DNA from: a virus
Strand: one strand, 5' to 3'
DNA: 63,986 bases
Virus record (IMG/VR): IMGVR_UViG_3300035701_009376
Coordinates: 1 to 63,986 of that record
This document shows positions 8,048 to 17,667 of this stretch, one piece after another. The translations under genes and the position numbers were made by a program. Every line of letters begins with the position of its first letter. The first letter of the stretch is position 1. The notes beneath the pieces were generated by a model. That model did not search any database. It was not told the origin of the DNA and saw only the letters and a program-made list of their open reading frames with translations.

Positions 8048-9025
8048 ATGGCCTACGAACGATTTGCAAACGGCGGACTTTCTTCGCTGGATGCGGGGAT
8101 CGACAACGACGATCTCAGCCTGACGGTGAAGTCGGCTGTCGGATTCCCCACTGGCGGCAACTTCCGCATCATCATCGACAGCGAGATCATGCTGGTCACG
8201 AATGTTCAGGGCAAGACCTTCACGGTCTCGCGGGCGCAGGAGGGGACCAGCGCTGCCAGCCACGACGCCGATGCCGCTGTCTTCCACATCCTGACGGCCG
8301 GGAGCCTGGCCCAGCGGGACATCGACCAATTTGCCACCGGCGCGATGGCCGACCGTGATACGGCCGGGCAGGCGGGTCGGCTCTATCTGCCGAACGAGGG
8401 CCTGGTGGCCCAGGACAACGGCTCCCTGTGGGACATGCTGCCCCTGAACCGCCTGACGCCCCCGGCCAGCGCCGACTTTAGCTGGGTCAACCAGGGTGGC
8501 GCGACGGTCGCCGATACCAAGGGGACGATGGTCTTGACCACGCCGAGCACGGCGGGGACCGACAGCCTGCGCTGCCTGGTCAAGAGCGCCCCGGCCACGC
8601 CTTACGAAATCACGGTCGCCATGCTGGCCCAGAATCCACCTTACAACGGTTCCAGCGTCGTCCCGCAGTACGGCATTTGTTGGCGCGAGAGTGCCTCCGG
8701 CAAGCTGTTGACCTATGGCTGGGGCGGCACCAACTATCCGGGGTACTTCACCTATGCCCAATGGACGAACCCCACGACGCTCTCCGGCGGCCAGTTCCAG
8801 TACGGCGCGCCGATGATTGCACCGTTCTGGGTCCGCTTCTCGGACGATGGCACCAACCGCTACGTCAAGATTTCCAGCGACGGATTCAACTTCGCGCCCG
8901 TCCAACCAGGGCAGGGGCGCACCGTGTTTCTTACGGCCGATCAAGTCGGCGTGTTCGCCAACAGTTGGAAAGCCGCCAACGGCATCCAGCGCGTTGTTTC
9001 CTTCCTGCATTGGAGGCAAGCATAA
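8048..9025 (+). CDS. Fibre-like virion protein, paralogue 1 of 3
   Basis: 325 residues. First of three adjacent genes with the same plan: an N-terminal 90-residue domain with the motif GGNFRIIIDSEIMLV followed by REGTS-like and ILTAGSL segments, a linker with RLYLPNEGL, and a C-terminal beta-sandwich-like domain starting near SWVNQGGA and ending VVSFLHWRQA. The C-terminal part resembles lectin/glucanase-like jelly rolls in pattern, fitting carbohydrate binding at the tail tip, but this is inference. Its stop overlaps the next ATG (TAATG), so the cluster is coupled. Confidence 0.55.
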   Translation: MAYERFANGGLSSLDAGIDNDDLSLTVKSAVGFPTGGNFRIIIDSEIMLVTNVQGKTFTVSRAQEGTSAASHDADAAVFHILTAGSLAQRDIDQFATGAMADRDTAGQAGRLYLPNEGLVAQDNGSLWDMLPLNRLTPPASADFSWVNQGGATVADTKGTMVLTTPSTAGTDSLRCLVKSAPATPYEITVAMLAQNPPYNGSSVVPQYGICWRESASGKLLTYGWGGTNYPGYFTYAQWTNPTTLSGGQFQYGAPMIAPFWVRFSDDGTNRYVKISSDGFNFAPVQPGQGRTVFLTADQVGVFANSWKAANGIQRVVSFLHWRQA

Positions 9026-10014
9026 TGGCCGAGCTATTCAAGAACCTCGCCAGCACCACGCTTAATGGCGACATCGACGACAGCACTACGTCGGTGGTCG
9101 TCAACAGTGCGATGGGCTTCACCGGCGGCAACTTCCGCATCCTCGTGGACAGCGAGATTATGAAGGTCACGGGCGTCAGCGGCACCACGCTGACGGTCGT
9201 GCGCCAGCAGGAAGGAACGTCGGCGTCGGCGCACAGCAACGGTGCGGCCGTCAAGCACGTCTTGACGGCCGGGGCGCTGGACGCCCACGACCAGAACGAC
9301 CTGGCGGCGTATGACACGTTCGCCAACCGGCCCGCCGCCGGCACACCGGGACGCATCTTCCTGCCCAGCGACGGGTTGTTCATCGAGCGCGACAACGGCG
9401 CGACGTGGGAGAAGTTCGGCCCGATCTGGCCCATGACTCCTCCGGTGGCGTCCGATTTCCCGACCTGGGTGAACCAAGGCTCAGCCACCATCACGGACAA
9501 CAAAGGGGCCATCTGGCTGTACTCGCCCTACTCCAGCACGGAGAATCTGCGCATCCGGGTGAAGTCCTATCCGGCCACGCCGTTCACGGTGGAGATGGTC
9601 CTGTTGCCGAACGTCTGGATGTACACAGGCAACATCGCGATGGGGCTTTGCCTCCGCGACTCCGTGAGCCAAAAGCTGGTCTGCGTCGGACTCGGCGGTG
9701 GCACCTCCGACATGCAGATCAAGGGCGGCAATTGGACCAGCCACACTTCGTACAGTGGCGGCATCACGGGTTGGCCGAGCAATATGCACCACTCGGAGTC
9801 GCCCTTGATCTTCCTCAAGTATTACGACGACGGCTCCGCGAACCGCGTCTGGTCGGTCTCGGTGGACGGTACTACCTGGACGCAACTGGTCAGCATCAGC
9901 CGCACCGATTTCCTCACGCCCAACCAGATTGGGATTTTCGTCAACTCGGGCTGCGGCTACAACTCGCCGTATGCCGACATTGGCATGACGGTTCTCAGTT
10001 GGAGGCAATACTAA
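9025..10014 (+). CDS. Fibre-like virion protein, paralogue 2 of 3
   Basis: 329 residues, the same architecture as its two neighbours: N-terminal GGNFRILVDSEIMKV block, QQEGTSASAH, HVLTAGAL, linker RIFLPSDGLFIERD, and a C-terminal jelly-roll-like domain beginning near WVNQGSATI and closing MTVLSWRQY. The C-terminal domains differ far more than the N-terminal ones, as expected when the N-terminus anchors to the tail and the C-terminus binds different receptors. Start and stop overlap the flanking genes (TAATG at both ends). Confidence 0.55.
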   Translation: MAELFKNLASTTLNGDIDDSTTSVVVNSAMGFTGGNFRILVDSEIMKVTGVSGTTLTVVRQQEGTSASAHSNGAAVKHVLTAGALDAHDQNDLAAYDTFANRPAAGTPGRIFLPSDGLFIERDNGATWEKFGPIWPMTPPVASDFPTWVNQGSATITDNKGAIWLYSPYSSTENLRIRVKSYPATPFTVEMVLLPNVWMYTGNIAMGLCLRDSVSQKLVCVGLGGGTSDMQIKGGNWTSHTSYSGGITGWPSNMHHSESPLIFLKYYDDGSANRVWSVSVDGTTWTQLVSISRTDFLTPNQIGIFVNSGCGYNSPYADIGMTVLSWRQY

Positions 10015-11006
10015 TGACTGAGAAGTTTTCCAACAAGGCCGCCACCACGCTGTCGGCCGCGATCACCACGGTCACGGCCACCAGTTGCACGGTGACGGAT
10101 GCCACGGCGTTTCCGGCGAGCGGAAACTTCCGCATCAAGATCGACGGCGAAATCCTCATTGTCACGGCGGTCGCCGGCGCGACGTTCACTGTCACGCGCG
10201 GGGCCGAGGGAACCACGGCGGCCACGCACGCCAGCGGGTCCGACGTGATTCACCTGCTTACCAAGGGCAGCCTGGAGGCGCGGATCGCCAACCGGTTCAT
10301 CTCGGACCTTTACGCGAACAAGCCGGCGGCCGGGGTGCGGGGGCGGCTGTTCCTTCCTTCGGACGGGCTGTTTCTCGAATACGACGACGGGGCGGCATGG
10401 CGGCAGTACGGACCCTATCGGCGGCTCAAAGCCCCGCCGCAGACCGGCTGGTCGTGGGTGAACCAGGGCAACGCCACGGCGACCTTCACTGGTAGCGCCT
10501 TGCTGCTGGAAGACCCCGATCTGGACGCCAACAGCCCACAGCTTCGCCTCTATGTCCGGGGATTGGCCGCTGCTTCAACCAATGTCGTGGCTGCGTTCGC
10601 CTACCACGGGGCGGCTTCCATGACGGGTCCGAAGGCCGGCTTCTGTGCTCGGTGCGCGGGCGGCACGGACGACGGCAACCTGACGACGATGGGGATACGG
10701 GAGACGGCGAGCAGTTCGTACCCGCTCCTCGAATACGTCCATTACACGTCTCCGACCGCCGTGGAGGCTACGCCCTCGGGCGACGGCCGGGTGCTCTGGC
10801 CGAGTTGGCGCGTGTACTGGGTCAAGTTCTCTTGGGAAGGCAACTACAAGCGCTGGTATTACTCGAACGACGGCGTGAATTGGATCAGGTGGTTCGAGGA
10901 CACCTATACCGGCTACAACACGCCCAGCCAGTTCGGCCTCTTCATCGACCCGCTTAACAACGTGCAGAAAATCTCCCTCTCGCTGATCCACTGGGAAGAG
11001 AGCTAA
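10014..11006 (+). CDS. Fibre-like virion protein, paralogue 3 of 3
   Basis: 330 residues. It again shows the N-terminal block (GNFRIKIDGEILIV, RGAEGTTAATH, HLLTKGSL), the linker RLFLPSDGLFLEYDDG, and a diverged C-terminal domain starting SWVNQGNATA and ending ISLSLIHWEES. It is coupled to paralogue 2 by a TAATG overlap and lies three bases before the repeat-protein gene. Likely a tail-tip or adhesin subunit; whether the three form a hetero-complex or are alternative receptor binders cannot be told from sequence. Confidence 0.55.
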   Translation: MTEKFSNKAATTLSAAITTVTATSCTVTDATAFPASGNFRIKIDGEILIVTAVAGATFTVTRGAEGTTAATHASGSDVIHLLTKGSLEARIANRFISDLYANKPAAGVRGRLFLPSDGLFLEYDDGAAWRQYGPYRRLKAPPQTGWSWVNQGNATATFTGSALLLEDPDLDANSPQLRLYVRGLAAASTNVVAAFAYHGAASMTGPKAGFCARCAGGTDDGNLTTMGIRETASSSYPLLEYVHYTSPTAVEATPSGDGRVLWPSWRVYWVKFSWEGNYKRWYYSNDGVNWIRWFEDTYTGYNTPSQFGLFIDPLNNVQKISLSLIHWEES

Positions 11007-11009
11007 GCG

Positions 11010-14000
11010 ATGGCGCAGACCGGCCAGCTAGGCACTGTTGACTCCCTGCTGGCGAACGTCCAACTGGCGTTCACGGCCGCCAACCCTGCGCCGCCCTCGA
11101 TTGCGACCGAGAGCGGCATGTTGGGCGGGCAATTGGGAGACGTGATGCTCGCCCTTGGCGGGGAGGTTGGTCCCTTGACCTTCAACCTCTCGGCCGAGAG
11201 CGTGCTGGCGCTTGCGCAGACGGCGGACCCGGCCCCGACCTTCGTGGCCCACCCCTCGCCGCACTGGGCCTTGGGCGGCCACGACTCCCAACTGGGGGCG
11301 ACGGAGCCGGCCTTCACGGGCGAGGCCCCTGCCGATCCGACGATTACCACCCAGACTGGCCGGCTCGGCTGGCAACTGGGCGAGACCGCCCCTGGACTGA
11401 CCGGGGTGGTCGGGCCGCACGTCATTTGCATGACGGCCGAGAGCGTGCTGGCGATCGCGCAAGCGGCCGATCCGGCACCGACCTTCGTGGCCCACGTCAG
11501 CCCGCGTTGGGCCTTGGGCGGGCGGGATTCCGGCCTGGGCGGCGTGGAACTGGCCTTCAGCGGCGCACCCATCTCCCGGCCGCTTACGGGCAGCCAGACC
11601 GGTAAGCTGGGTACGGTCGATTCGCTCTTGGGCGGGATGCGGCTGGCCCTCGGCCTGCAAGAGGGCGATGTCAGTAGCATCGAGGTGTCGGCCGAGAGCG
11701 CCTTGTCGCTGACAAGCGCTGCGTCGGCGGGCATCGCGCGGGAGCGTGCCGCTTCCAGCACGCTCGTCTTGACGGCCACGGCTGCGCGCAACAATTTGCT
11801 CACTGGCAGCAGTGAATCGGTCCTCGCTCTGACGAGTGCGGCGGATTGTGCGGCCGTGCGAACGGTCGCCGCCGAGAATACCCTGGAATTGACCGGTGCG
11901 GCCGGGCGCAACAATCCGGCGAGCGTCAGCGCTGAGTCGGCGATCAATGCCGAGGAATCGGCGGATTGTGCGGCCGTGCGGCCATTGACGGCCGAGAACA
12001 CGCTGGAGTTGACCAGCGAAGCGGCTGGGGTCGCCGTCCATCTGGTCTCGGCGGAATCCGTGGTGAGCCTGGATGCCGCTGGGTCGGTCGTGTCGGTGCG
12101 GACCCTCGCGGCCGGGAATACTCTGTCGCTGGCGACCGAGGCCGACCGGAACAATCTGCCGAACCGCTCGGCCGAATCGGTTCTCAGTCTGGACTCGGAA
12201 AGCGACGTTGCGGCCGTGCGCTTGGTGTCGGCCGAGAGTGCCCTGGACCTGTCGGTTGCGGCCGGTCGCAACAATCGGTTGTCGGCCGCCGCCGAGTCCG
12301 CGATCAGTGCCTCCGCAGCAGCCGGCTTCACGGCCGTGCGGACACTGGCCGCCGCCAGCACGTTGGGGCTGACGAGCAAGGCCGAGTTCGGTACGCGGAC
12401 GGTCTTTGCGGAGTCCTCGCTAAGCCTGGAAGCGACGGCCGAGTGTGCGGTCGTGCGGGTGATCTCGGCCAAGAATACCCTGGACCTGACGGCCACGGTC
12501 GGGCGCAACAATCTTCTCACGGCCGGTGCCGAGTCCACGCTGGTCCTGTCGGCGGCGGCCGGGCGCAATAATCTGCTCTCTGGCATCGGCGAATCCATCC
12601 TTTCCTTGGACACCGCTGCGGAAGCGGCGGCCATGCGGTCGTTGTCGGCCGAGAGCGTCCTTGCTCTGGACGCGGGGGCCGGGCGCAACAGCCTCTTGGA
12701 GGCGAGTGCCGAATCCACGCTCAGCCTGGTGACGACGGCCGGCGGCATGACCGTGCGGCCGGCGTCGGCCGAGACCACGCTGGAGTTGACCGGCGAAGCC
12801 GAAGGTGTCGTGGTTCGTTCGTCGTCCGCCGAATCCACCTTGACCCTGGAATCGGCGGCCGATGTCCAGGCCACGTTGTTCGTGTCGGCGGCGTCGGCCT
12901 TGAGCCTGACGACGGCCGCCACGCACAATAACCGATTTGTCGTTTCGGCCGGGTCCACGCTTAGTCTCACGTCGGCGGCAGCGGTCGGCCGACCGCTGCA
13001 AGCAGAGGCAGCCAGCGAACTGGAATTGACGGACGAGGCGGCCTGCACGCATAAGGTCGGGCATCGCCGCGAGTGCTGGGATTTCCTTCCGGTGTGGCAT
13101 GAGGCGTCCGTGTCCGTGGTGCGGGCCTTGGCCGCAGAGAGCGCCATCGCGTTGGTGCATACCGAGCACACGGCCCGGCCGTGGTACGTCTCGGCTGAGA
13201 CGCCGGTGCAGATTTCCACGCCGGAATATGACCCGGAGGTGGACGATATTGTCTGGCGGCTGGAAGGCTTGCAGGACGTGGCGAGTGCGGCCCGGCCGCT
13301 GACGGCCGCCGCCCAACACTCGATCCCTTTGCATCAAACCGCCTCGGCGGTGCGCGTCAAGCCGACAGCCATCGACGTGTCGGCGGAAAGCGTCCTGGAA
13401 CTTCTGGGCGAGGTCTGCACCAATCAGACCGGCAAGGCCGGGGATTGGCTGGTCCTGCGGCAGGAGGCGGCCGTGGACCGGTGCAAGCTGGTCAAATCGG
13501 CCCTGAATCTGTCGCAAGAAGCGGCCGTGATTGTGAGCGTCCCGCGCGGGGCGGCCTCGGCACTTCGCCTGCGCCAGGCCGCCACCTACAGCATCGTTTC
13601 GCGCGGCGTTCTGCAACGGTACAAGCCGTTCGTCGGCGAAGGACCGGAGGGTGCCCCGACGCCGCCTTCGGTCACGATTGGACCGCCCGAGCACGTCGCC
13701 TTGCCGTTCCAGTTGTTCTACCCGGCCGAGGCCGTCGTGACCGATTTCGTGCAACTGCGGGCACCGAACCTCGGCAATAAGGATCGTCTGGGCTTCAACC
13801 GCATCCTGCGGGAGACCCGTGGCGGCACGCTGATCGTCTTCGCCGACCCGATCTGGCCGAAGATTCAGACCCTCGTGCTCACGTTCTCCGGCCTGCGGAG
13901 CGTCCAGACCCAGCAGTTGCTCACCTTCCTGGAAACGCACTTGGGCGAGGAAATCGGACTGATCGACTGGGAAGGGCGGGCCTGGAAGGGCATCGTCACC

Positions 14001-14084
14001 AGCCCGACCGAGCCGGTGGTCCAGGACGGCAAGGATAGCTTCTCGGCGAGTCTGGAATTCGAGGGCGAGTTGGTGCCGGCTTAG
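11010..14084 (+). CDS. Repeat-built tail protein with a C-terminal distal-tail-like domain
   Basis: 1024 residues. Residues 1-226 contain two or three diverged copies of a unit with QTGQLG, GGQLGD and ESVLALAQ. Residues 227-685 are about 23 tandem 20-residue repeats with consensus SAESTLSLTSAAGRNNLLTG. Further looser copies occur to about 860. The last 150 residues (RLGFNRILRETRGGTL, GLIDWEGRAWKGIVTSP) resemble the small tail protein encoded next, so this end probably docks to the tail. The repeat length and alternating small/hydrophobic residues suggest a beta-solenoid or fibrous shaft, by inference. A 738-codon reading frame opposite the repeats is a shadow. Confidence 0.65.
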   Translation: MAQTGQLGTVDSLLANVQLAFTAANPAPPSIATESGMLGGQLGDVMLALGGEVGPLTFNLSAESVLALAQTADPAPTFVAHPSPHWALGGHDSQLGATEPAFTGEAPADPTITTQTGRLGWQLGETAPGLTGVVGPHVICMTAESVLAIAQAADPAPTFVAHVSPRWALGGRDSGLGGVELAFSGAPISRPLTGSQTGKLGTVDSLLGGMRLALGLQEGDVSSIEVSAESALSLTSAASAGIARERAASSTLVLTATAARNNLLTGSSESVLALTSAADCAAVRTVAAENTLELTGAAGRNNPASVSAESAINAEESADCAAVRPLTAENTLELTSEAAGVAVHLVSAESVVSLDAAGSVVSVRTLAAGNTLSLATEADRNNLPNRSAESVLSLDSESDVAAVRLVSAESALDLSVAAGRNNRLSAAAESAISASAAAGFTAVRTLAAASTLGLTSKAEFGTRTVFAESSLSLEATAECAVVRVISAKNTLDLTATVGRNNLLTAGAESTLVLSAAAGRNNLLSGIGESILSLDTAAEAAAMRSLSAESVLALDAGAGRNSLLEASAESTLSLVTTAGGMTVRPASAETTLELTGEAEGVVVRSSSAESTLTLESAADVQATLFVSAASALSLTTAATHNNRFVVSAGSTLSLTSAAAVGRPLQAEAASELELTDEAACTHKVGHRRECWDFLPVWHEASVSVVRALAAESAIALVHTEHTARPWYVSAETPVQISTPEYDPEVDDIVWRLEGLQDVASAARPLTAAAQHSIPLHQTASAVRVKPTAIDVSAESVLELLGEVCTNQTGKAGDWLVLRQEAAVDRCKLVKSALNLSQEAAVIVSVPRGAASALRLRQAATYSIVSRGVLQRYKPFVGEGPEGAPTPPSVTIGPPEHVALPFQLFYPAEAVVTDFVQLRAPNLGNKDRLGFNRILRETRGGTLIVFADPIWPKIQTLVLTFSGLRSVQTQQLLTFLETHLGEEIGLIDWEGRAWKGIVTSPTEPVVQDGKDSFSASLEFEGELVPA
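11688..13050 (+). repeat. About 23 tandem 60-bp coding repeats
   Basis: Units of 60 bp encode the 20-residue motif; for example SAESALSLTSAASAGIARER is followed by AASSTLVLTATAARNNLLTG. Bases GCGGCCGAG..C and GGGCGCAACAAT recur at fixed phase. Two unit lengths are 19 or 21 residues, which indicates old slips. Repeats diverge at third positions, so this is not a fresh expansion. Confidence 0.85.
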
Positions 14085-14115
14085 TGCCTTCTTGGTGCCT
14101 GGCGAGGAGAGTCCT

Positions 14116-14514
14116 ATGTTCACGTTGCAGGCCCCTTATCCGATGTTGCAGACCACCACGCTGCTGCCTAACCCGCAGCTTAGCGACCAGGAGGGTCTAA
14201 CCGCGACGCTCACGCGCAAGACGGCGATGGATGGCACGCGCTACACCTACGTCAAGCGGAAGGGGGACCGCCGCAAGTTGAAGTGGACCTTCCGCATGAT
14301 GCGCAACAAGGGCCTCGAATTGCGGGCTTTCCTCTTCACCTATTTCGCTTCGACGATCAAGGTCATCGACCACAACGGGCGAGTCTGGATCGGCAACTTC
14401 ACGAACAATCCGTTCGAGTTTGACACGCCGCAAAAGGCCGGGCCGGCGATCGCGCCGTGGCCGGTCGGCGAGGCGCAGATGATCGACTTGGAGTTTGAGG
14501 GAGTGGAGCAGTGA
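14116..14514 (+). CDS. Small tail-tip protein (distal-tail-like)
   Basis: 132 residues from ATG 14116, preceded by GAGGAGAG. It contains a pattern (KWTFRMMRNKGLELRAFLFTY, IDHNGRVWIGNFTNNPFEF, AQMIDLEFEGVEQ) that parallels the C-terminal domain of the preceding 1024-residue protein, suggesting a shared fold and a ring or adaptor role at the distal tail. Its stop TGA overlaps the GTG start of the next gene. Role inferred from position and this internal similarity. Confidence 0.5.
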   Translation: MFTLQAPYPMLQTTTLLPNPQLSDQEGLTATLTRKTAMDGTRYTYVKRKGDRRKLKWTFRMMRNKGLELRAFLFTYFASTIKVIDHNGRVWIGNFTNNPFEFDTPQKAGPAIAPWPVGEAQMIDLEFEGVEQ

Positions 14515-17423
14515 GAAACATATCCCCTGCCGGACTAACGAAGCTGGCCACGCGCTGCGGCAACGAGCCAATCACCATCATCGAGGTGGATTGGGTCGCT
14601 GGCTCCACGTCCATCTACGCGGATCGCGCCGTAGGCGCGATCCCCGGCCGGATCATCGAGGTCGGGGACTTGGATAATGTCGTCAACGTGAGCAATAACA
14701 GCGGGTCGCAGGAGCTTGCGGTCACGCTGGACGACACGGACGGCACGATCAAGGCCATCATGGATGCGCACGACGTTCACAAGCGGACGGCACGGGTTTA
14801 CCAGTATTTCACCGGCTTGGACTTGTCCGACCGGTTCCTGCTCTTCAGCGGCAAGGTCAGTTCGCCCATCACCTGGAGCGAGCGGGATCGCACCGTCAAG
14901 TTCACGATCCTCTCGCAACTGGAGGACAAGGAAATCGGCTTCAGTGCCGAAGAGGGCCAGTTTCCCTACCTGCCGGCAGACATGGTGGGCAAAGCCTGGC
15001 CGATGCTCTTTGGCAAGGTGATGAACTGCCCCACGTTGCAGGTCAACAAGGCGGTGACGGGGACGACGCTGACAGGTTGCGGCATTATCAGCGGCTTGCA
15101 GTTGTGGAACGTCCTTTCGGACGGCGCGGACGAGTCGCAGTACACGCTCAGCCTCTTGCAGATAATGATTCAGATTAACCATCTGAAGAAAGTCAAGGAG
15201 TGCTGGGCACCGGCGTTTCATACGCCGGTGGACGCCGCGAAGGCGGCGGACCTTCAGAAGCAGATCGACTCGCTGCAAGCCCAGATGCAGGAGGCCGTGG
15301 CCCGTCGCGGGAAGCAACGGGCCTGCGCGCTGGCCCGCCGGCAGCAGCAGATCGACGAGGCGATTGCCAAGGGCGCGGGCACGAACCCCATTCGCATCCT
15401 CGGCGGGGAAGACTTCCCGCAAGGGAAGAACATCACCCTGAACATCAACGGCGGCCTGTTCGTGGGCTACTTTGAGGGCGACCAGTTCCACGTCCAGAGC
15501 AGCAGCCATCCGGTGAACGAGTCGGCCGCCCAGTCGGCGTACAACGAGAAGACGCAGGAGCCGGCGGTCTGCTTGGAGCCGACACAGGTGAGCTACTACC
15601 GCTACGAGTCGGAGGTTCCCAACGGCTGCGGCGACGGGTTCCCCAAGGGCAACAAGATCGTGGACATGGGCGTCACGATCACCAATACGAACGCCACGGT
15701 CAGCCAGACGGACACCGAGCCGGTGGCCCAGCAGTTCTGGGCGGACCCCGGCACGACCGTCAAGATCGCCAGCGACGAGCCGATTACCTACATCGCCTCC
15801 ATCGTGCCGGGCACGGTCTTGGCCGTGAAAGCGTACAAGCAGCTTACCGGCGAGCGGCGACTGGTGGACGTGCCGACCGACCTGTACACGGTCAACACCC
15901 AGACCTACGGGACCGTGACAGCGGTGCAGATCGTCGTCAACAAGCCGCTGAGCACCATTACCGACCAGGGCTGGAGCGACGATCTCTACATCACCTTCCA
16001 GTCGAGCGTCGGCCCGAACGTGGTGGACATCCTCAAGTACCTGATCGCCAACTACACGGACCTGACGTGGGACCACACCTCCTTCAACCACGTCCATGCC
16101 AAGCTGGCGGCCTTCCCGGCGAACTTCCCTTTGCTGGAACGGCGGAACGCCATCGAGGTCTTGGAAAACATCGCCTTCCAATCCCGCTGTGCCATCTGGA
16201 TCAGCAACGGGGTGTTCTATCTGAAGTACCTGCCCGAGCAGCCGACCCCGGCCGACACGATCACGGTCAGCGACATCGACGCCGAGACCGGCATCGAGGT
16301 CGAGTTGACGCCCACGGAAGACATCGTGACGAAAATGAAGATCAAGTGGCGGCTGAGTTGGGCGGACATCTCGGACCAGGCGAAGGACAAGGCCGAGAAG
16401 ACGATCATCCTGCGGCACAACGTCTCCAAGTATGGCACCCAGGAGCGGGAATACGACTTCTACATCTACAACCAGCCGGACATCGCCTACAAGTGTGCGA
16501 CGTTCTGGCTGATCCGCAAGTCGAACACCTGGAAGCGGATCAAGTTCAAGACCTTCTTGAACAAGCTGAATCTGGAGACCTTCGACGCCCTGACGTTGGA
16601 CTTCGCCAGCCCTTACGTGGCGAACGGCCCGGTGCTGGCAATCGTCGAGCAGGCTAACTACAACTCGGCGGACAACTGCGTGGACTTCGAGTGCCTGGTG
16701 CCGGTGCTGGCGGGTACGATGGAGCAGTACCATTTCTTCTGGCCGGCGGCGTTGCCGGAATCGGACACCTGGCCGCCGGCCAACGAGATCGCGGCGGGCC
16801 AGGCGGGTGGTGACGGGATCGGCTCCGGGGCGACGGGCAGTTTGCCGGTGGGCGACACGGGGACGATTCCCGAGGGCAGCATCATCTTTGTGGGCGGTCC
16901 CAACGTTGTCTTCAAGTCCCAGAGCGATTGGGGCGACCGCACGCCCACGGACGCCGGCTTCGCGGCGCAGCCGGTGGTGAACCCGGCCACCTACATCAAT
17001 CTCTCGCCGGGATCGAGGCCGCGATTGAATCTGCGGACGTACCCCCGGCGCAGCCCGCCGGCTATCACGCCGAGTGCCACTTCATCGAGTCAGATCACGG
17101 TCGATCTGCACAAGACGAAGATTCTCGACACGTCCGGCGCGGAAACGAAGTACGCCTACCTGTCGTCGATCATCGCGGGGATCATCGCGGATGGCGACAA
17201 CAACAAACTGGCGCTGAGCCGCGAGGCTCAAGTCGCCGACTCGGCGCATCTGGATAGCCCCCGCCCGCTCACGGATGTCTTGAAGTTCGGGGACGAGTAT
17301 CTGGGTATCCGCACGGACGTTGCGTTCGTGGACACCGAGGATGGTGAGCACGAGTTCGATTTCAAGTACGACGAGGATGGAGGGAAGTTCGGGGCAGGGA
17401 CGGCGTTCTTGCAAGACGAGTGA
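14511..17423 (+). CDS. Tail tip / central hub protein
   Basis: 970 residues from GTG 14511, overlapping the preceding stop. The N-terminal 200 residues (PGRIIEVGDLDNVVNVSNN, VTLDDTDGTIKAIMD, FSGKVSSPITWSERD) and the middle (ERRNAIEVLENIAFQSRCAIW, YLKYLPEQP) have the look of phage hub proteins in the gpJ/tail-tip group. Residues about 245-285 form a short coiled coil (LQKQIDSLQAQMQEAVARR). It probably forms the central tip through which DNA leaves, with the fibre proteins attached. No cell-wall hydrolase motif is visible. Confidence 0.6.
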   Translation: MRNISPAGLTKLATRCGNEPITIIEVDWVAGSTSIYADRAVGAIPGRIIEVGDLDNVVNVSNNSGSQELAVTLDDTDGTIKAIMDAHDVHKRTARVYQYFTGLDLSDRFLLFSGKVSSPITWSERDRTVKFTILSQLEDKEIGFSAEEGQFPYLPADMVGKAWPMLFGKVMNCPTLQVNKAVTGTTLTGCGIISGLQLWNVLSDGADESQYTLSLLQIMIQINHLKKVKECWAPAFHTPVDAAKAADLQKQIDSLQAQMQEAVARRGKQRACALARRQQQIDEAIAKGAGTNPIRILGGEDFPQGKNITLNINGGLFVGYFEGDQFHVQSSSHPVNESAAQSAYNEKTQEPAVCLEPTQVSYYRYESEVPNGCGDGFPKGNKIVDMGVTITNTNATVSQTDTEPVAQQFWADPGTTVKIASDEPITYIASIVPGTVLAVKAYKQLTGERRLVDVPTDLYTVNTQTYGTVTAVQIVVNKPLSTITDQGWSDDLYITFQSSVGPNVVDILKYLIANYTDLTWDHTSFNHVHAKLAAFPANFPLLERRNAIEVLENIAFQSRCAIWISNGVFYLKYLPEQPTPADTITVSDIDAETGIEVELTPTEDIVTKMKIKWRLSWADISDQAKDKAEKTIILRHNVSKYGTQEREYDFYIYNQPDIAYKCATFWLIRKSNTWKRIKFKTFLNKLNLETFDALTLDFASPYVANGPVLAIVEQANYNSADNCVDFECLVPVLAGTMEQYHFFWPAALPESDTWPPANEIAAGQAGGDGIGSGATGSLPVGDTGTIPEGSIIFVGGPNVVFKSQSDWGDRTPTDAGFAAQPVVNPATYINLSPGSRPRLNLRTYPRRSPPAITPSATSSSQITVDLHKTKILDTSGAETKYAYLSSIIAGIIADGDNNKLALSREAQVADSAHLDSPRPLTDVLKFGDEYLGIRTDVAFVDTEDGEHEFDFKYDEDGGKFGAGTAFLQDE

Positions 17424-17451
17424 TCTCACACCTTTCGAGGAGAACCTAGCA

Positions 17452-17640
17452 ATGGCAAAGAAGTGGATTCAGAGCGCGATCAAGCACCCCGGTGCCTTGA
17501 CGGCAAAGGCGAAGGCGGCGGGCATGTCGGTCTCGGCCTACATGGCGCGTCCGCCCAAGGGAATCTCAGCGACCACCAAGCGCGAGATCAACCTGGCGAA
17601 GACGCTGGCTTCGCTCCACAAGCGCGGGCGCAGCAAGTAA
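17452..17640 (+). CDS. Small basic virion-associated-like protein
   Basis: 62 residues, pI clearly basic, starting MAKKWIQSAIKHPGALTAKA after CGAGGAGAAC. This WIQ.AIK.PGAL pattern recurs in short phage proteins of unknown function encoded next to structural genes. It may bind DNA or another virion protein. A second short basic protein of similar style is at 33604-33777. Confidence 0.6.
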   Translation: MAKKWIQSAIKHPGALTAKAKAAGMSVSAYMARPPKGISATTKREINLAKTLASLHKRGRSK

Positions 17641-17667
17641 CGTATTGACTTGGCGAGGGATTGAATC

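Noticed and set aside
8048-11006. Diversity-generating retroelement acting on the fibre paralogues
   Set aside because: No reverse transcriptase, template repeat or adenine-biased variable repeat seen in the window.
11003-13219. 738-codon open frame on the minus strand opposite the tail repeat protein
   Set aside because: It mirrors the 60-bp repeats and has no ribosome site or family motif; the GC-rich repeat codons leave few antisense stops, so it is a shadow.
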